From NCBI GenBank assembly GCA_000961575.1, contig LADP01000023.1:1-56350 (forward strand): a stretch of 56,350 nucleotides of DNA, written 5' to 3'. The stretch comes from Peptococcaceae bacterium BRH_c8a. GTDB lineage: Bacteria; Bacillota; Desulfotomaculia; Desulfotomaculales; Desulfallaceae. The stretch's first letter is position 1. Every line of letters begins with the position of its first letter. Made by a program: the position numbers and the translations under genes. The notes below the pieces were generated by a model. That model was not told the DNA's origin. It was given only the letters and a program-made list of their open reading frames with translations, and searched no databases. Below, piece by piece: positions 1 through 8,261 of this stretch.

Positions 1-537
1 TGTGAAGCTAGCGGTATCCAGCGTTCTTCCTACTATAAATGGCTCAACAGAAAAGAAAGCAACAATGAGCAATTTAACAAAGAACTGCTTCCCAAGATTA
101 AAGAGGCTTACGAAGAAAGGAATGGAATTCTTGGATATCGCCAGATGACCCTTAAACTCAACCGAGAACATCATCTTAAGGTGAACCATAAACGGATCTA
201 TCGGCTCATGAGTATCTTACATCTGAAATCGTTATGCCGCCGGAAACGAAAGCATTACACCCCATCGACGCCTGAGATTACGGCAGAAAATATCTTAAAT
301 AGAGCATTTGAATCCCCTGAATTCGGCAGGAAATGGCTGACTGACGTGACTGAAATGAAATATGGAACTGAACGTAAAGCCTATTTGAGCGCAATCCTTG
401 ATTTGGCAGATAAAAGTATTGTTTCTTATGTCCTTGGACACTCCAACAACAATGAACTCGTTTTTAGAACCTTTGACCTGGCCCATCTAACTTATCCGGA
501 AGCGAAACCCCTCTTTCATAGTGACCGTGGTTTCCAA
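1..537 (+). pseudogene. IS3-family transposase OrfB, 5' exon (split by group II intron)
   Basis: The frame is open from base 1 and begins outside the window. It carries the HTH_21-type start (EASGIQRSSYYKWL), the NGILGYRQM motif, and then the integrase core with the first catalytic Asp in WLTDVTEMKY and the second in HSDRGFQ, where the exon stops at CAA (535-537). The remaining part of the core, including the catalytic Glu, is at 2663-2938. The DNA reading frame continues only a few codons into the intron before a stop. If the intron splices, codons 535-537 and 2663-2665 join in frame and give an intact DDE transposase. Without splicing the gene is inactive. Confidence 0.85.
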
Positions 538-2662
538 GTGCGACAAGAAGTCGCATGATATATGGCCGAAAGGCTACCCCATCCATTCGGGGTAACTCTA
601 TTGTGACTAGCGTAGATGGTAACGTTTGGGTTAGAAAGCTCACAAGACAATGTGGAAATCCGAGAAGCCTAAATCTGGGATAACTGCTAGAGTAAGAAAG
701 CTATGGAGAACGTAAAGTGAACCACTGTAGGAATCGTTACACTGGAGGAAGCGAAATAGGCTGAAACGCTTCGACCAAAATGGTAAGGAGTCGAGCAAAG
801 GCGAACTGGCTAACCAATGCGAATGGATGAAGAACTCCCGGTTTAAAGGTGGCTCCTAAGGCTTTCACAATTATGTATCACGCGGAACTTGGTAAACCCT
901 ATATGCTCCTCACAAGAATGAGGTATCTAACCGCAAGGGAAAGAAACAGCATAGAGGGCAGAAGAAAAGGATAAAAAGCAAACGCTACTTTTGTAATGAA
1001 AGAAGATAGGGGTTCAAACTTTGCCCTAACTCGAAAGGGTGCTGACTTATCCTATGGTATTTCTTGGCAGGGCGGGTGGTAAACCTATGAATTTTAGTAA
1101 CTCAACGACGGGTAAAACCGAGAGGCTAAAGGACAAAAACACACTAGCTGACCAATGGCAATCCATTGATTGGACGCAGGTGCAAACAGATGTTAATAGG
1201 CTACAAACCAGAATTGCCAAGGCAACAGTGAAGGGCGACAAGAACAAGGTTAAAAGACTACAATACTTACTAACACATTCATTCTATGCCAAAGCCTATG
1301 CGGTAAAGAAAGTAACATCAAAAAAGGGGAAAAACACCTCTGGGGTAGACAAAAAGATATGGTCAACTTCAACTTCAAAGATGAAGGCGCTATTAGCACT
1401 CACCGATAAACACTACAGAGCAAAACCTCTTAGGCGAGTCTTCATTGAAAAGAAAGGCAAAAACAAGAAACGACCGCTGGGGATCCCCACCATGTACGAC
1501 AGAGCCATGCAGACATTGTATGCACTAGCACTTGAACCAATGGCTGAAACTACAGGAGACCACATTTCTTTTGGTTTTCGTAAGGGAAGAAGTGCTAAAG
1601 ATGCCTGTGAACAGATATTTAGTGTACTGGCAAGAAAATGTTCTCCAACATGGGTATTAGAAGGAGACATTAAAGGCTGTTTTGATAACATAAATCATGA
1701 CTGGTTACTAGAAAGCATTCCGACGGACAAGAGAATAATGAAGCAGTTTTTAAAATCAGGGTTCATATATAAGGGCAACTTGTTTCCTACGGACACAGGT
1801 TCACCACAAGGTGGAGCCATCTCAAGCCTATATGCAAACATGACATTGGACGGTCTTGAAAAATTAATTCAAGATAAATACCATCGTAATTCAAAGGGCA
1901 AAATAGAAAATCACTATCGTGCGAAAACCAAAGTAAATCTAGTACGATACGCCGATGACTTCATCATTACCGCTAACACAAAAGAAATAGCGGAAGAACT
2001 CAAAGACATTGTTAGTCAATTCCTTGAAAAGCGAGGGCTAACTCTATCCGAAGAGAAAACAATGATTACGCATATAGATGACGGTTTCGACTTCCTTGGC
2101 TGGACATTTCGAAAGTTCAAAGGAAAATTAATTGTCAAACCATCTAAGAACTCAATAAAAACCCTGATAAGAAAATGCACTACCATCATTCTGAAAGAAG
2201 GAAAAGCAGATAGTCAATCCGAGTTAATCCGAAGACTCAATCAAGTGGTTAAAGGATGGACCAACTATCACAGACATGTTGTGGCCAGTCAAGCCTTCTC
2301 TTATATCAACAACACACTGTATCTATTGTTACAACAATGGGCAAAACATCGGCACCCCAACAAAAACAAATGGTGGAGATTAAACAAGTATTGGCATGAA
2401 AAGAATGGAAAGAGATGGTTGTTCATGACGGATGAACACAGCCTTATAAATCTAAGAAGGATAGAAATCATCCGTCACCCCAAATTACGGATTTCTCAAA
2501 ATCCCTTTATACACAAAGAATATTTTGTGAAGAGAAAAACGAAATTAAAAACACTGTTTGCCGCCAGAAATGGTGAAGAAATGCTTGAGCCGTATGAGCG
2601 GGAAACTCTCACGTACGGTTCTTAGACGAGGGAAAGGGAGCAATCCCTTTTCTTTAGTCGAT
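538..2662 (+). mobile_element. Group II intron (retroelement) inserted in the IS3 transposase
   Basis: The 5' end is GTGCGAC (538), fitting the GUGYG consensus, and the 3' end is ...CGAT (2661-2662), fitting AY. Domain V is recognisable at about 2587-2621 as GAGCCGTATGAG...GTACGGTTC, followed by a domain VI-like stem (2622-2662). Bases 541-1086 are non-coding and would form domains I-III. The intron encodes a reverse transcriptase/maturase (1087-2625). Both boundaries were fixed independently by restoring the transposase frame (...DRGFQ|YTSK...). The total length of 2125 nt is normal for a bacterial group II intron. Confidence 0.9.
1087..2625 (+). CDS. ltrA: Group II intron reverse transcriptase/maturase (LtrA-like)
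   Basis: This protein (512 aa from ATG 1087) promotes splicing and reverse-transcribes the intron into DNA targets. Seen in order: an N-terminal RT0/RT1 region (LQTRIAKA...), fingers and palm with RPLGIPTMYDR, the catalytic YADD motif (LVRYADDFIITA), the SPQGG motif, and a maturase X/thumb region ending with VVKGWTNYH. The frame is open from a GTG at 1039, but ATG 1087 has GGGCGGGTGG just upstream and matches family starts better. The C-terminal HNH endonuclease with its cysteine pairs, usual in chloroplast-like introns, is not seen. The last codons (LEPYERETLTYGS) read through domain V and stop at 2623-2625, so either the endonuclease domain was deleted or this is an En-minus lineage. Confidence 0.88.
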   Translation: MNFSNSTTGKTERLKDKNTLADQWQSIDWTQVQTDVNRLQTRIAKATVKGDKNKVKRLQYLLTHSFYAKAYAVKKVTSKKGKNTSGVDKKIWSTSTSKMKALLALTDKHYRAKPLRRVFIEKKGKNKKRPLGIPTMYDRAMQTLYALALEPMAETTGDHISFGFRKGRSAKDACEQIFSVLARKCSPTWVLEGDIKGCFDNINHDWLLESIPTDKRIMKQFLKSGFIYKGNLFPTDTGSPQGGAISSLYANMTLDGLEKLIQDKYHRNSKGKIENHYRAKTKVNLVRYADDFIITANTKEIAEELKDIVSQFLEKRGLTLSEEKTMITHIDDGFDFLGWTFRKFKGKLIVKPSKNSIKTLIRKCTTIILKEGKADSQSELIRRLNQVVKGWTNYHRHVVASQAFSYINNTLYLLLQQWAKHRHPNKNKWWRLNKYWHEKNGKRWLFMTDEHSLINLRRIEIIRHPKLRISQNPFIHKEYFVKRKTKLKTLFAARNGEEMLEPYERETLTYGS

Positions 2663-2938
2663 TATACAAGTAAGCTGTTTAAGAAGAAACTAGACGAGGC
2701 AGGTATGACCCAAAGCATGTCTAGGGTAGCCCGTTGCATTGATAATGGGCCGATGGAGTCATTCTGGGGAATGATAAAATCGGAAATGTATTATCTCCAT
2801 AAATTCGCCACCTATGAAGAGCTGGAAGCAGCCGTCATAGAGTACATAAATTATTACAATTGTCATCGCTATCAGAAGAGATTAAATGGTATGACCCCAT
2901 TGGAATACAGACAATACCTTAACAGTTCAGCAGCATAA
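2663..2938 (+). pseudogene. IS3-family transposase OrfB, 3' exon
   Basis: The frame starts at TAT 2663 (YTSKLFKKKL), immediately after the intron, and ends at TAA 2936-2938. It holds the last part of the integrase core, with the catalytic Glu in NGPMESFWGMIKSEMYYL and the C-terminal YNCHRYQKRLNGMTPLEY signature of IS3/IS150 transposases. The frame can be read upstream into the intron from 2558, but that part is intron sequence. Together with 1-537 it would give a complete DDE domain after RNA splicing. There is no ribosome site of its own, so independent translation is unlikely. Confidence 0.85.
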
Positions 2939-3080
2939 AAAAGACACCAACCATACGAAAATGATTGATGTCTAGGATTTTTATTATTTCCACTGTCTAC
3001 TTGACAGGGGGCTGTTCAAACAAAAGGCCTACGGGTTTTTGCAGGAAATACTAATCATGAACCTCAATCCAATGGCTGGC

Positions 3081-4217
3081 TTATTTTAATAAGGCTTGAT
3101 AGGCCTCAGCCATCCGCGCTGCGGTGGCCGTCGCACTGATTTGCTTGGCCGACTCTCTGGCCTGGTTACTCAAACGGTCTCTTAGGTCATCATTTTGAAG
3201 AACCATTAAGGATTTTTCCGCCAGGGCGGCTGCCGATGGAGGGGTTAGGAAACCGTCAAATCCTTCATTAACCATTTCCGCAATACCGTTTGCCCCCACC
3301 GCCACAACCGGCAGACCTACCGCTTGGGCTTCACTAACAATAATGCCTTGGGTTTCCGTGGTAGCAGCATAAATAAACAGATCAGCACCAGCATAGTAAT
3401 TAGTTAGAGTTTGACGGGGTAGGCGTCGACCAATGATCGTAACCCGGGAATCCAGTCCCATTTTGGCTGTCATAGCCCGCAGCTCTTCTTCGTAGGGGCC
3501 TATGCCTACCAAAAACAGGCGTGAAGCCGGGCAGGTTTGGTTAATCATGCGGAAGGCTTCCAAAATCATATCCAGGTTTTTTTCTTTGCCGAATCTGGCC
3601 ACACAGAGTAATAGTTTTTCTTCTGGCCCAATCCCGTATTCACGACGCAGCCAGGCGGTATCCGGGTTGGCAAATTCGTCCAGCTTAAGGCCGGTTGGGA
3701 TGGCTTTGATCGGAGCACTAATACCAAGCTTCCGTAGTTGCTCTGCCACCACATTTGTAGGTGTAATTACCAGGTTACATTTATTGCAATACTTGCGCAC
3801 ATAACCTAACACCAGTCGTCGGGCCAGGCCTGGAAATAGTGGTACATAATGCACATAAAGGTGGTACAAGGTGTGATGGGTAAATACCAAGGGCAGGCCG
3901 TGACGCCTGGCCGTTCGCGCGCCCACGTTCCCCAACAAAAACGGGGATTGACAGTGGACAAGATCGATTTTCAGGTCTCGAAGTATTTTACCGGCCCCCG
4001 GTGCAAATGGCAGGGCCAGGGAAAAATCTTTATTGGTAGGGGCAGTTATAGACGGAAATCGGAATACCCCTTCTTCTTCCTTTTGTCGGCGGTAAGCTGG
4101 TGCAAAAATATAAACATTATGCCCTAGTTGCTGAAGCTCATACCTAAATAATTCAATGGAACGGACAACCCCGCTAACGTAGGGATAGTAACTATCGGAA
4201 AACATGGCGATGTTCAC
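3081..4217 (-). CDS. Glycosyltransferase family 4 protein (GT-B fold; diacylglycerol glucosyltransferase-like)
   Basis: This 378-aa protein probably transfers a sugar from a nucleotide donor to a lipid or polysaccharide acceptor at the inner membrane face. The N-terminal acceptor lobe opens with MFSDSYYPYVSGV, with FTHHTLYHLYVHY further in. The C-terminal donor lobe has GRRLPRQTLTNYYAGADLF and the E-x7-E region ATTETQGIIVSEAQAVGLPVVA, typical of GT4 enzymes acting on diacylglycerol. The start is GTG 4217, with GGGAGGG six bases upstream; ATG 4205 lies too far from it. The gene follows the folate genes with 239 bp between, so it probably has its own promoter. The exact acceptor is not determined; a teichoic or phosphatidylinositol mannosyl transferase is an alternative. 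Confidence 0.85.
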   Translation of the reverse strand: MNIAMFSDSYYPYVSGVVRSIELFRYELQQLGHNVYIFAPAYRRQKEEEGVFRFPSITAPTNKDFSLALPFAPGAGKILRDLKIDLVHCQSPFLLGNVGARTARRHGLPLVFTHHTLYHLYVHYVPLFPGLARRLVLGYVRKYCNKCNLVITPTNVVAEQLRKLGISAPIKAIPTGLKLDEFANPDTAWLRREYGIGPEEKLLLCVARFGKEKNLDMILEAFRMINQTCPASRLFLVGIGPYEEELRAMTAKMGLDSRVTIIGRRLPRQTLTNYYAGADLFIYAATTETQGIIVSEAQAVGLPVVAVGANGIAEMVNEGFDGFLTPPSAAALAEKSLMVLQNDDLRDRLSNQARESAKQISATATAARMAEAYQALLK

Positions 4218-4456
4218 CTAAACCCTCCCATATAGTTCGCTAAATTTTATTTATAGTAAAAAAATATACAATAAATATTCAACCTTAGCGTAATAAACAC
4301 CTGTCTGTTTAGGTTGGCAAATCTGCCCGGATAAGAATTAAAGTGATAATAAAATAAAACCCGTCACTCTTTAGATTAAAAGAATTTCGGATTTATTAAC
4401 ATCATAAATATGATAAATTTAATGTTCAGACTAGCGTAACAGGAAGTATTCGGTGA
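4218..4456. other. AT-rich intergenic region between folK and the glycosyltransferase
   Basis: This 239-bp stretch has no credible open frame. It is strongly AT-rich and probably holds the promoter of the downstream minus-strand glycosyltransferase and the end of the folate operon. I see no strong hairpin with a U-tract here. Confidence 0.4.
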
Positions 4457-4951
4457 TCATGACAGCCTCATGTCATCTAGTTTAACTATCCGTTGTTCCC
4501 CGGCTAGGCGTTTGGCGGTAACAGACACCCGTTCTCCAGACAATTCAAGTTCCTTGTTCAAGTCCGCCAGCGGCACCATCACAAAGGCTCGCTGGTGCAT
4601 TCTGGGGTGCGGCACCTGCAACTTAGGTAGGATAATTGTCTCATCGCCATAAAGCAGCAGATCCAGGTCAACAGTACGCGGGCCCCAACGTACCGTGCGT
4701 ACCCGGCCCAGGTCGGTTTCTATTTGCTGTAACGCAGATAGAAGCGCTAAGGGCGACAGGGTAGTATTAATCTCTGCCACCGTGTTGATAAAATCATCCT
4801 GTTCCAGGTACCCCTGGGGCGCAGTACGGTACAACGGCGCCACCCCGGTGACCTCAATGCCTGTAGAACCGTTTAGCTTTTTTAGCACTTCCGCTATAAT
4901 GGATTTACTGTCCCCCTGGTTGGAACCCAGACCGATATAACATCTTAGCAC
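4457..4951 (-). CDS. folK: 2-amino-4-hydroxy-6-hydroxymethyldihydropteridine pyrophosphokinase (HPPK)
   Basis: FolK transfers pyrophosphate from ATP to 6-hydroxymethyl-dihydropterin in cytoplasmic folate synthesis. The 164-aa protein has the family hallmarks: YIGLGSNQGD at the N-terminus, APLYRTAPQG, the RVRTVRWGPRTVDLDLLLYG segment (pterin, ATP and Mg2+ binding, with the DLDLL acidic pair) and the closing VPHPRMHQRAFV. Its start (4951) overlaps the 3' end of folB by 7 bp, so the two are translationally coupled. It is the last gene of the folP-folB-folK group, the same order as in B. subtilis. Confidence 0.95.
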   Translation of the reverse strand: MLRCYIGLGSNQGDSKSIIAEVLKKLNGSTGIEVTGVAPLYRTAPQGYLEQDDFINTVAEINTTLSPLALLSALQQIETDLGRVRTVRWGPRTVDLDLLLYGDETIILPKLQVPHPRMHQRAFVMVPLADLNKELELSGERVSVTAKRLAGEQRIVKLDDMRLS

Positions 4952-5325
4952 AATTCATCCCCCGCCTGCTCCACTGGCCGCCGAATCTCCACCCCCATGT
5001 ATTTGAAGTGGCCGGGAACCGGGGCAGCCGGCTTTTTCACCCGTACCAGCACTTCCCGCATAGGGAATCCGTTTAGCAGCCGAGTGGCGATTGTTTCGGC
5101 CACCGCTTCAATTAGATTGTGCGGCCGACCAGTCACCACCCGGCGCACTACCTCGTATACGTCCGCATAACTTACCGTCATTTCCCGGTCGTCGCTTTCT
5201 CCGGCAGCCCGCAGGTCTAGGTACAGTTCCACATCCACTTCAAAAACCTGCCCTAGATCCCGTTCTTGGGGTAGTACCCCGTGGTAACCGTAAAAGGACA
5301 TCCCGCACATCAAAATTTTATCCAA
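4945..5325 (-). CDS. folB: Dihydroneopterin aldolase
   Basis: FolB converts dihydroneopterin to 6-hydroxymethyl-dihydropterin and glycolaldehyde. The 126-aa protein has the expected MSFYGYHGVLPQER N-terminus (with the conserved Tyr/Glu of the pterin site), the TVSYADVYEVV segment, NLIEAVAE and the catalytic Lys in VRVKKPAAPVPGHFKYMGVEI. Length is normal for the family. It lies 26 bp after folP and overlaps folK by 7 bp, as part of one operon. Confidence 0.95.
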   Translation of the reverse strand: MDKILMCGMSFYGYHGVLPQERDLGQVFEVDVELYLDLRAAGESDDREMTVSYADVYEVVRRVVTGRPHNLIEAVAETIATRLLNGFPMREVLVRVKKPAAPVPGHFKYMGVEIRRPVEQAGDELC

Positions 5326-5351
5326 GTTTAAGCACCCCCTTAATTGGGCGG

Positions 5352-6536
5352 TCAGTTGCGCACCATGGCATCGGTCATCCTGGCCACCCTAACCATTTCC
5401 TTCACATCATGGACGCGTACAATGTCCGCTCCGTTAACAATACCCAGGGCTACTGTGGCGCCTGTTCCCTCAATTCGTTGTTCGGAAGGCAGGTTCAGAG
5501 TTTTGCCAATTAAGGACTTGCGGGAGGTACCCAGCAACACAGGTAGACCTAGACATGCCAATTCGCGCATCCGGCGCATTACTTCAATATTTTGCTCCAC
5601 TGTTTTCCCGAACCCGATACCCGGATCGATAATTATATTGTATCGGGGGACGCCGGCAGACACTGCAACTTCAATACTTTCTTCAAAGTAGCGCACCATA
5701 TCACCCATTAAATCTCGGTATTCGGTACCCCGCTGGTTATGCATCATCACCAGGGGTACGCCGTATTCAGCACACAGGGGGGCCAATGCCGGATCCGCGC
5801 GCAGTGCCCACTGATCGTTGACTATATGAACGCCCTCTTCAAGGGCCCGGCGGGCCACTTCGGCTTTGGTAGTGTCGATGCTCACCGGTACGTTTACCTC
5901 GCGTAATAGTGCCCGCAGCACCGGCAGCACCCGGTCAAGTTCTTCCTCCATACCCACCGGAGCGTAACCCGGGCGGGTGGACTCGCCGCCCACGTCGATA
6001 ATATCGACTCCTTCCGCCTCCATGCGCCGGGCGTGGGCCAAGGCGGTTTCGGTATTACCATATTTGCCCCCGTCCGAAAAAGAATCGGGGGTAAGGTTTA
6101 GGATACCCATTACCAGGGTCCTCTCGCCCAGAATTATTTTTTTACCCTGGCATTCCAGGGTGCGCGGTTTACGGCCTCGCAGATTGCTTAGCATTTCCTC
6201 CAACTGACCGGCCAACCGAGCCAGGCCGAAGGGTTGCATGCGTAGCTTTTTAATAACTGCCCGGTACTGCTTTTCAGTACCCATCATCAGCACGTCCGTC
6301 CTTTCCACCGAAGAATCCACGGTGCCCCGGGTAACGGCGGCATCTCCACCCTTGCCCAGCATCTCCTGCTTGATAATGTTGGCCTGCTTGGGTGAGAGGT
6401 CATATATCTTAATCAGACGGTGCAGCGCCTTGGTTTCCATCAGAGCAGCACCGGCACTATCAGCACCTATTTTGGCCAGTTCTTCCCGCACGCCGGCCGG
6501 GTCGGCCGCCGACAAGTTGTGAATATTGAAACGCAA
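5352..6536 (-). CDS. folP: Dihydropteroate synthase with an N-terminal extension
   Basis: FolP condenses hydroxymethyl-dihydropterin pyrophosphate with p-aminobenzoate and is the sulfonamide target. The catalytic TIM barrel covers residues ~135-394, with MGILNLTPDSFSDGG, VDIIDVGGESTRPG, IVNDQWA, IIDPGIGFGKT and LPVLLGTSRKS. At 394 aa the protein is ~115 residues longer than the B. subtilis enzyme. The extra N-terminus (MRFNIHNLSAADPAGVREEL... to about 130) is a predicted mixed alpha/beta region with no motif I recognise. Extended versions are, to my knowledge, found in other Clostridia, so this is likely lineage-typical rather than a fusion artefact. A RBS (AAGGAGGAATT) precedes ATG 6536. Confidence 0.93.
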   Translation of the reverse strand: MRFNIHNLSAADPAGVREELAKIGADSAGAALMETKALHRLIKIYDLSPKQANIIKQEMLGKGGDAAVTRGTVDSSVERTDVLMMGTEKQYRAVIKKLRMQPFGLARLAGQLEEMLSNLRGRKPRTLECQGKKIILGERTLVMGILNLTPDSFSDGGKYGNTETALAHARRMEAEGVDIIDVGGESTRPGYAPVGMEEELDRVLPVLRALLREVNVPVSIDTTKAEVARRALEEGVHIVNDQWALRADPALAPLCAEYGVPLVMMHNQRGTEYRDLMGDMVRYFEESIEVAVSAGVPRYNIIIDPGIGFGKTVEQNIEVMRRMRELACLGLPVLLGTSRKSLIGKTLNLPSEQRIEGTGATVALGIVNGADIVRVHDVKEMVRVARMTDAMVRN

Positions 6537-6544
6537 CCGGAATT

Positions 6545-6676
6545 CCTCCTTGGTTAGTGGTTAGTTGGTTAGTAGTTAGTGGCTAATATTAGAGTGCCCG
6601 GGTTTGCTTTCGGTAATTAATAACTGCTTGCCATATAAAAGTTCAAAGTTATTTAATTAGGACAGGCCTGACCCCC
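6545..6676. repeat. Low-complexity TTAGTGGTTAGT tract plus partial GGACAGGCCTGACCCCC repeat
   Basis: Bases 6553-6590 are an imperfect tandem of TTAGT/GGTTAGT units, and 6660-6676 (GGACAGGCCTGACCCCC) is an isolated half of the palindromic repeat family seen in full at 10697-10772 and 51630-51665. The sequence sits between the HD gene and folP, with the second part at the 3' end of the HD gene. Confidence 0.5.
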
Positions 6677-7201
6677 TTAGTAAAGGAGGTGGTTGGCGGT
6701 GGCCATGCGGTGGATTTTGTGACAATCGGAACGGGCGTCGCACCTGTTACATGGGCGGGAGAGGTCATCAGCTTTACAAAGATACTGCCCCAGTGGGCTG
6801 GCTTCCCGGCCGCCGGAACGGTGTTCCCGAATGGCGGTGATGATAATCTCCTTTTCGGCAGCGTCATACCCGGCCCGCTCCAGCACTGAACCGGCCATCA
6901 GGGACCCGGCAACGGCATGATCCTCTCCTGTTTCGTATTCCTTCCACCTGGCCATATCATGCAACAGTCCGGCAGCGTAAACCACTTCCTTGCCAGTTAT
7001 CGTCTTTACTGCACCTTCACCCGCTGCCGCCGCTTCGCCATTGCTTAGGCCTTCCAGCACCAGCATGTAGGCTATCCGGGCCACGTCCAGCATATGTTGC
7101 AGGTCATGCCTGCAAAACCGCCTTTGTTCTTCCAGGGCGGCGTTTTGTGCCAGACATTTTTTATACCAGGAATCTTTTAAAATTCTGTCCACCCGGTACA
7201 A
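6677..7201 (-). CDS. HD-domain phosphohydrolase-like protein
   Basis: This 174-aa protein carries an HD metal-dependent phosphohydrolase domain: the first His in CRHDLQHMLDVARIAY, the HD pair in AAGLLHDMARW, a later His in AIREHRSGG, and the final Asp in YLCKADDLS. It ends with a small cysteine group (CNRCDARSDCHK) that may bind metal. It starts at TTG 7201, with AAGGA six bases upstream. It is encoded directly upstream of folP, 140 bp apart. The substrate is unknown; nucleotides or pterin phosphates are plausible given the neighbours, but that is inference. Confidence 0.75.
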   Translation of the reverse strand: MYRVDRILKDSWYKKCLAQNAALEEQRRFCRHDLQHMLDVARIAYMLVLEGLSNGEAAAAGEGAVKTITGKEVVYAAGLLHDMARWKEYETGEDHAVAGSLMAGSVLERAGYDAAEKEIIITAIREHRSGGREASPLGQYLCKADDLSRPCNRCDARSDCHKIHRMATANHLLY

Positions 7202-7253
7202 AAAAATCCTTCCTTTCCAGTTGCCAAAAATTATTCGTTGGTAGCCGATTATT

Positions 7254-7286
7254 TAAAAAAAATAAGGGAGTTTTACCCCCTTATTT
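7254..7286 (-). terminator. Rho-independent terminator after the DUF134 gene
   Basis: On the minus strand AATAAGGG...CCCTTATT forms a stem followed by a run of eight U residues, 13 bp after the stop codon of the DUF134 gene. Confidence 0.8.
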
Positions 7287-7298
7287 CGATTTATCTAT

Positions 7299-7769
7299 TT
7301 AGTTTTCCTTCTCCTTCTGTTTCTTTTGCCAGCGGCAGCCCATTGGTCGACCGTCTTCGCTCAGCCGGAACACTTCACTGCCGTCGCATTCGGGGCAGTT
7401 AATCTCTGAGCCTCGCGGGCCAACACCGCATGGCAGTTGCCAATCATTACCGCAGTCGAAACACTTGAAGCGGCGCATGACCACCTCGAAATTTCCGCCC
7501 TCTACCCGAATGGCCTTGCCTTCTACCAAAGCCTCAGCCACCTTGGAACGGGCTGCGGACAGGATACGGTGGTACGTGGGGCGGGAAACACCCATTTTTT
7601 CAGCACAGGCCTCTTGCTCCAGGCCTAATAAATCTTTTAACCTTATAGCTTCTAATTCTTCCACCGACATTAGCACTTCTTCCAGTTCACTTGCCGGTAC
7701 ACCGGCAGGTTTAAAAAACGTCTTGGCGGGCATAAATTCAACACGGCGGCACTTAGGCGGCCTGGACAT
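7299..7769 (-). CDS. DUF134 (UPF0251) family DNA-binding protein
   Basis: This 156-aa protein belongs to the DUF134 family of putative HTH regulators. It opens with MSRPPKCRRVEFMP and has a sigma-70 region-4-like helix-turn-helix at residues ~45-85 (MSVEELEAIRLKDLLGLEQ, then EKMGVSRPTYHRIL). The C-terminus has a zinc-ribbon-like FKCFDCGNDWQLPCG ... INCPECDGSEVFR. ATG 7769 is preferred because GGAG lies 10 bases upstream; an in-frame TTG at 7775 is possible. It has its own terminator and a long upstream region, so it is probably monocistronic. The target is unknown. Confidence 0.85.
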   Translation of the reverse strand: MSRPPKCRRVEFMPAKTFFKPAGVPASELEEVLMSVEELEAIRLKDLLGLEQEACAEKMGVSRPTYHRILSAARSKVAEALVEGKAIRVEGGNFEVVMRRFKCFDCGNDWQLPCGVGPRGSEINCPECDGSEVFRLSEDGRPMGCRWQKKQKEKEN

Positions 7770-7775
7770 ATGCAA

Positions 7776-8214
7776 TGCACTCCATTTCAGTTGTATTTAG
7801 ATTTGAAAACAATTACAAAAGAGGGGGTTTAAAAAGACCGCGAAGTGAAGCATAAAATAACAGTAATTTCGTGTTTCTTTTTAAACACTCGCTTTAAAGT
7901 TTTCACTAGTTACAGTTTAACTATATATGTATTATAGTTCTATTGCAAACATAGTTTTTCCTGCCGAAGTTTATATAATCTTCAAGCAATATTGATAACC
8001 AGCTAGTGTTTCCTAGAGAAGTTTTGTTAAGGGGTTTGGTGTTATCTCCAGGATGCCACTTGCTCCCAAGCCACCCGTCCGATAACACCATGCCCCGCCG
8101 TACCTGTCCGGTCAAATACAGGGAGTTGCCCCGTCTTCTGAATGAAACAAGTAAAATGTTAGTTTTAGACAATCATTGGGAAAACCGGCTAAATTAAGGC
8201 TTTTAAAGCAGGAC
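7776..8214. other. Intergenic region with a short inverted-repeat element
   Basis: This ~440-bp gap between the DUF134 gene and fhs is AT-rich. It contains the promoter region of the DUF134 gene near 7780-7900 and a 67-bp copy of the GGGGTTTGGT inverted-repeat family (8030-8096). No open frame in it has family-like sequence or a ribosome site. Confidence 0.5.
8030..8096. repeat. Short inverted-repeat element, family GGGGTTTGGT (copy 1)
   Basis: The arm AGGGGTTTGGTGTTATC (8030-8046) is matched by GATAACACCATGCCCC (8081-8096) in inverse orientation with two mismatches. The arm and the adjacent CTCCAGGATGCCACT are shared with the 261-bp copy at 28596-28856. Confidence 0.7.
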
Positions 8215-8241
8215 AAAAAGGGACTCCCGAAGGAGCCCCTT
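8215..8241 (-). terminator. Rho-independent terminator after fhs
   Basis: On the minus strand GGGGCTCC-TTC-GGGAGTCCC is followed by five U residues about 20 bp after the fhs stop codon. Confidence 0.85.
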
Positions 8242-8261
8242 TGCTATCCAGTAGATTTCTT

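Larger units (their letters stand above)
1..3018 (+). mobile_element. IS3-family (IS150-like) insertion sequence, left end outside window, interrupted by a group II intron
   Basis: The transposase exons (1-537 and 2663-2938) and the terminal sequence TGTCTACTTGACAGGGGG...TTCA near 2995-3018 are typical of the IS150 subgroup of IS3. The right end is placed at the CA at about 3018; the left inverted repeat and OrfA lie before the window, so the boundary and any target duplication cannot be checked here. The element is the only clear insertion sequence in the window and abuts the 3' side of the minus-strand glycosyltransferase gene. Confidence 0.75.
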
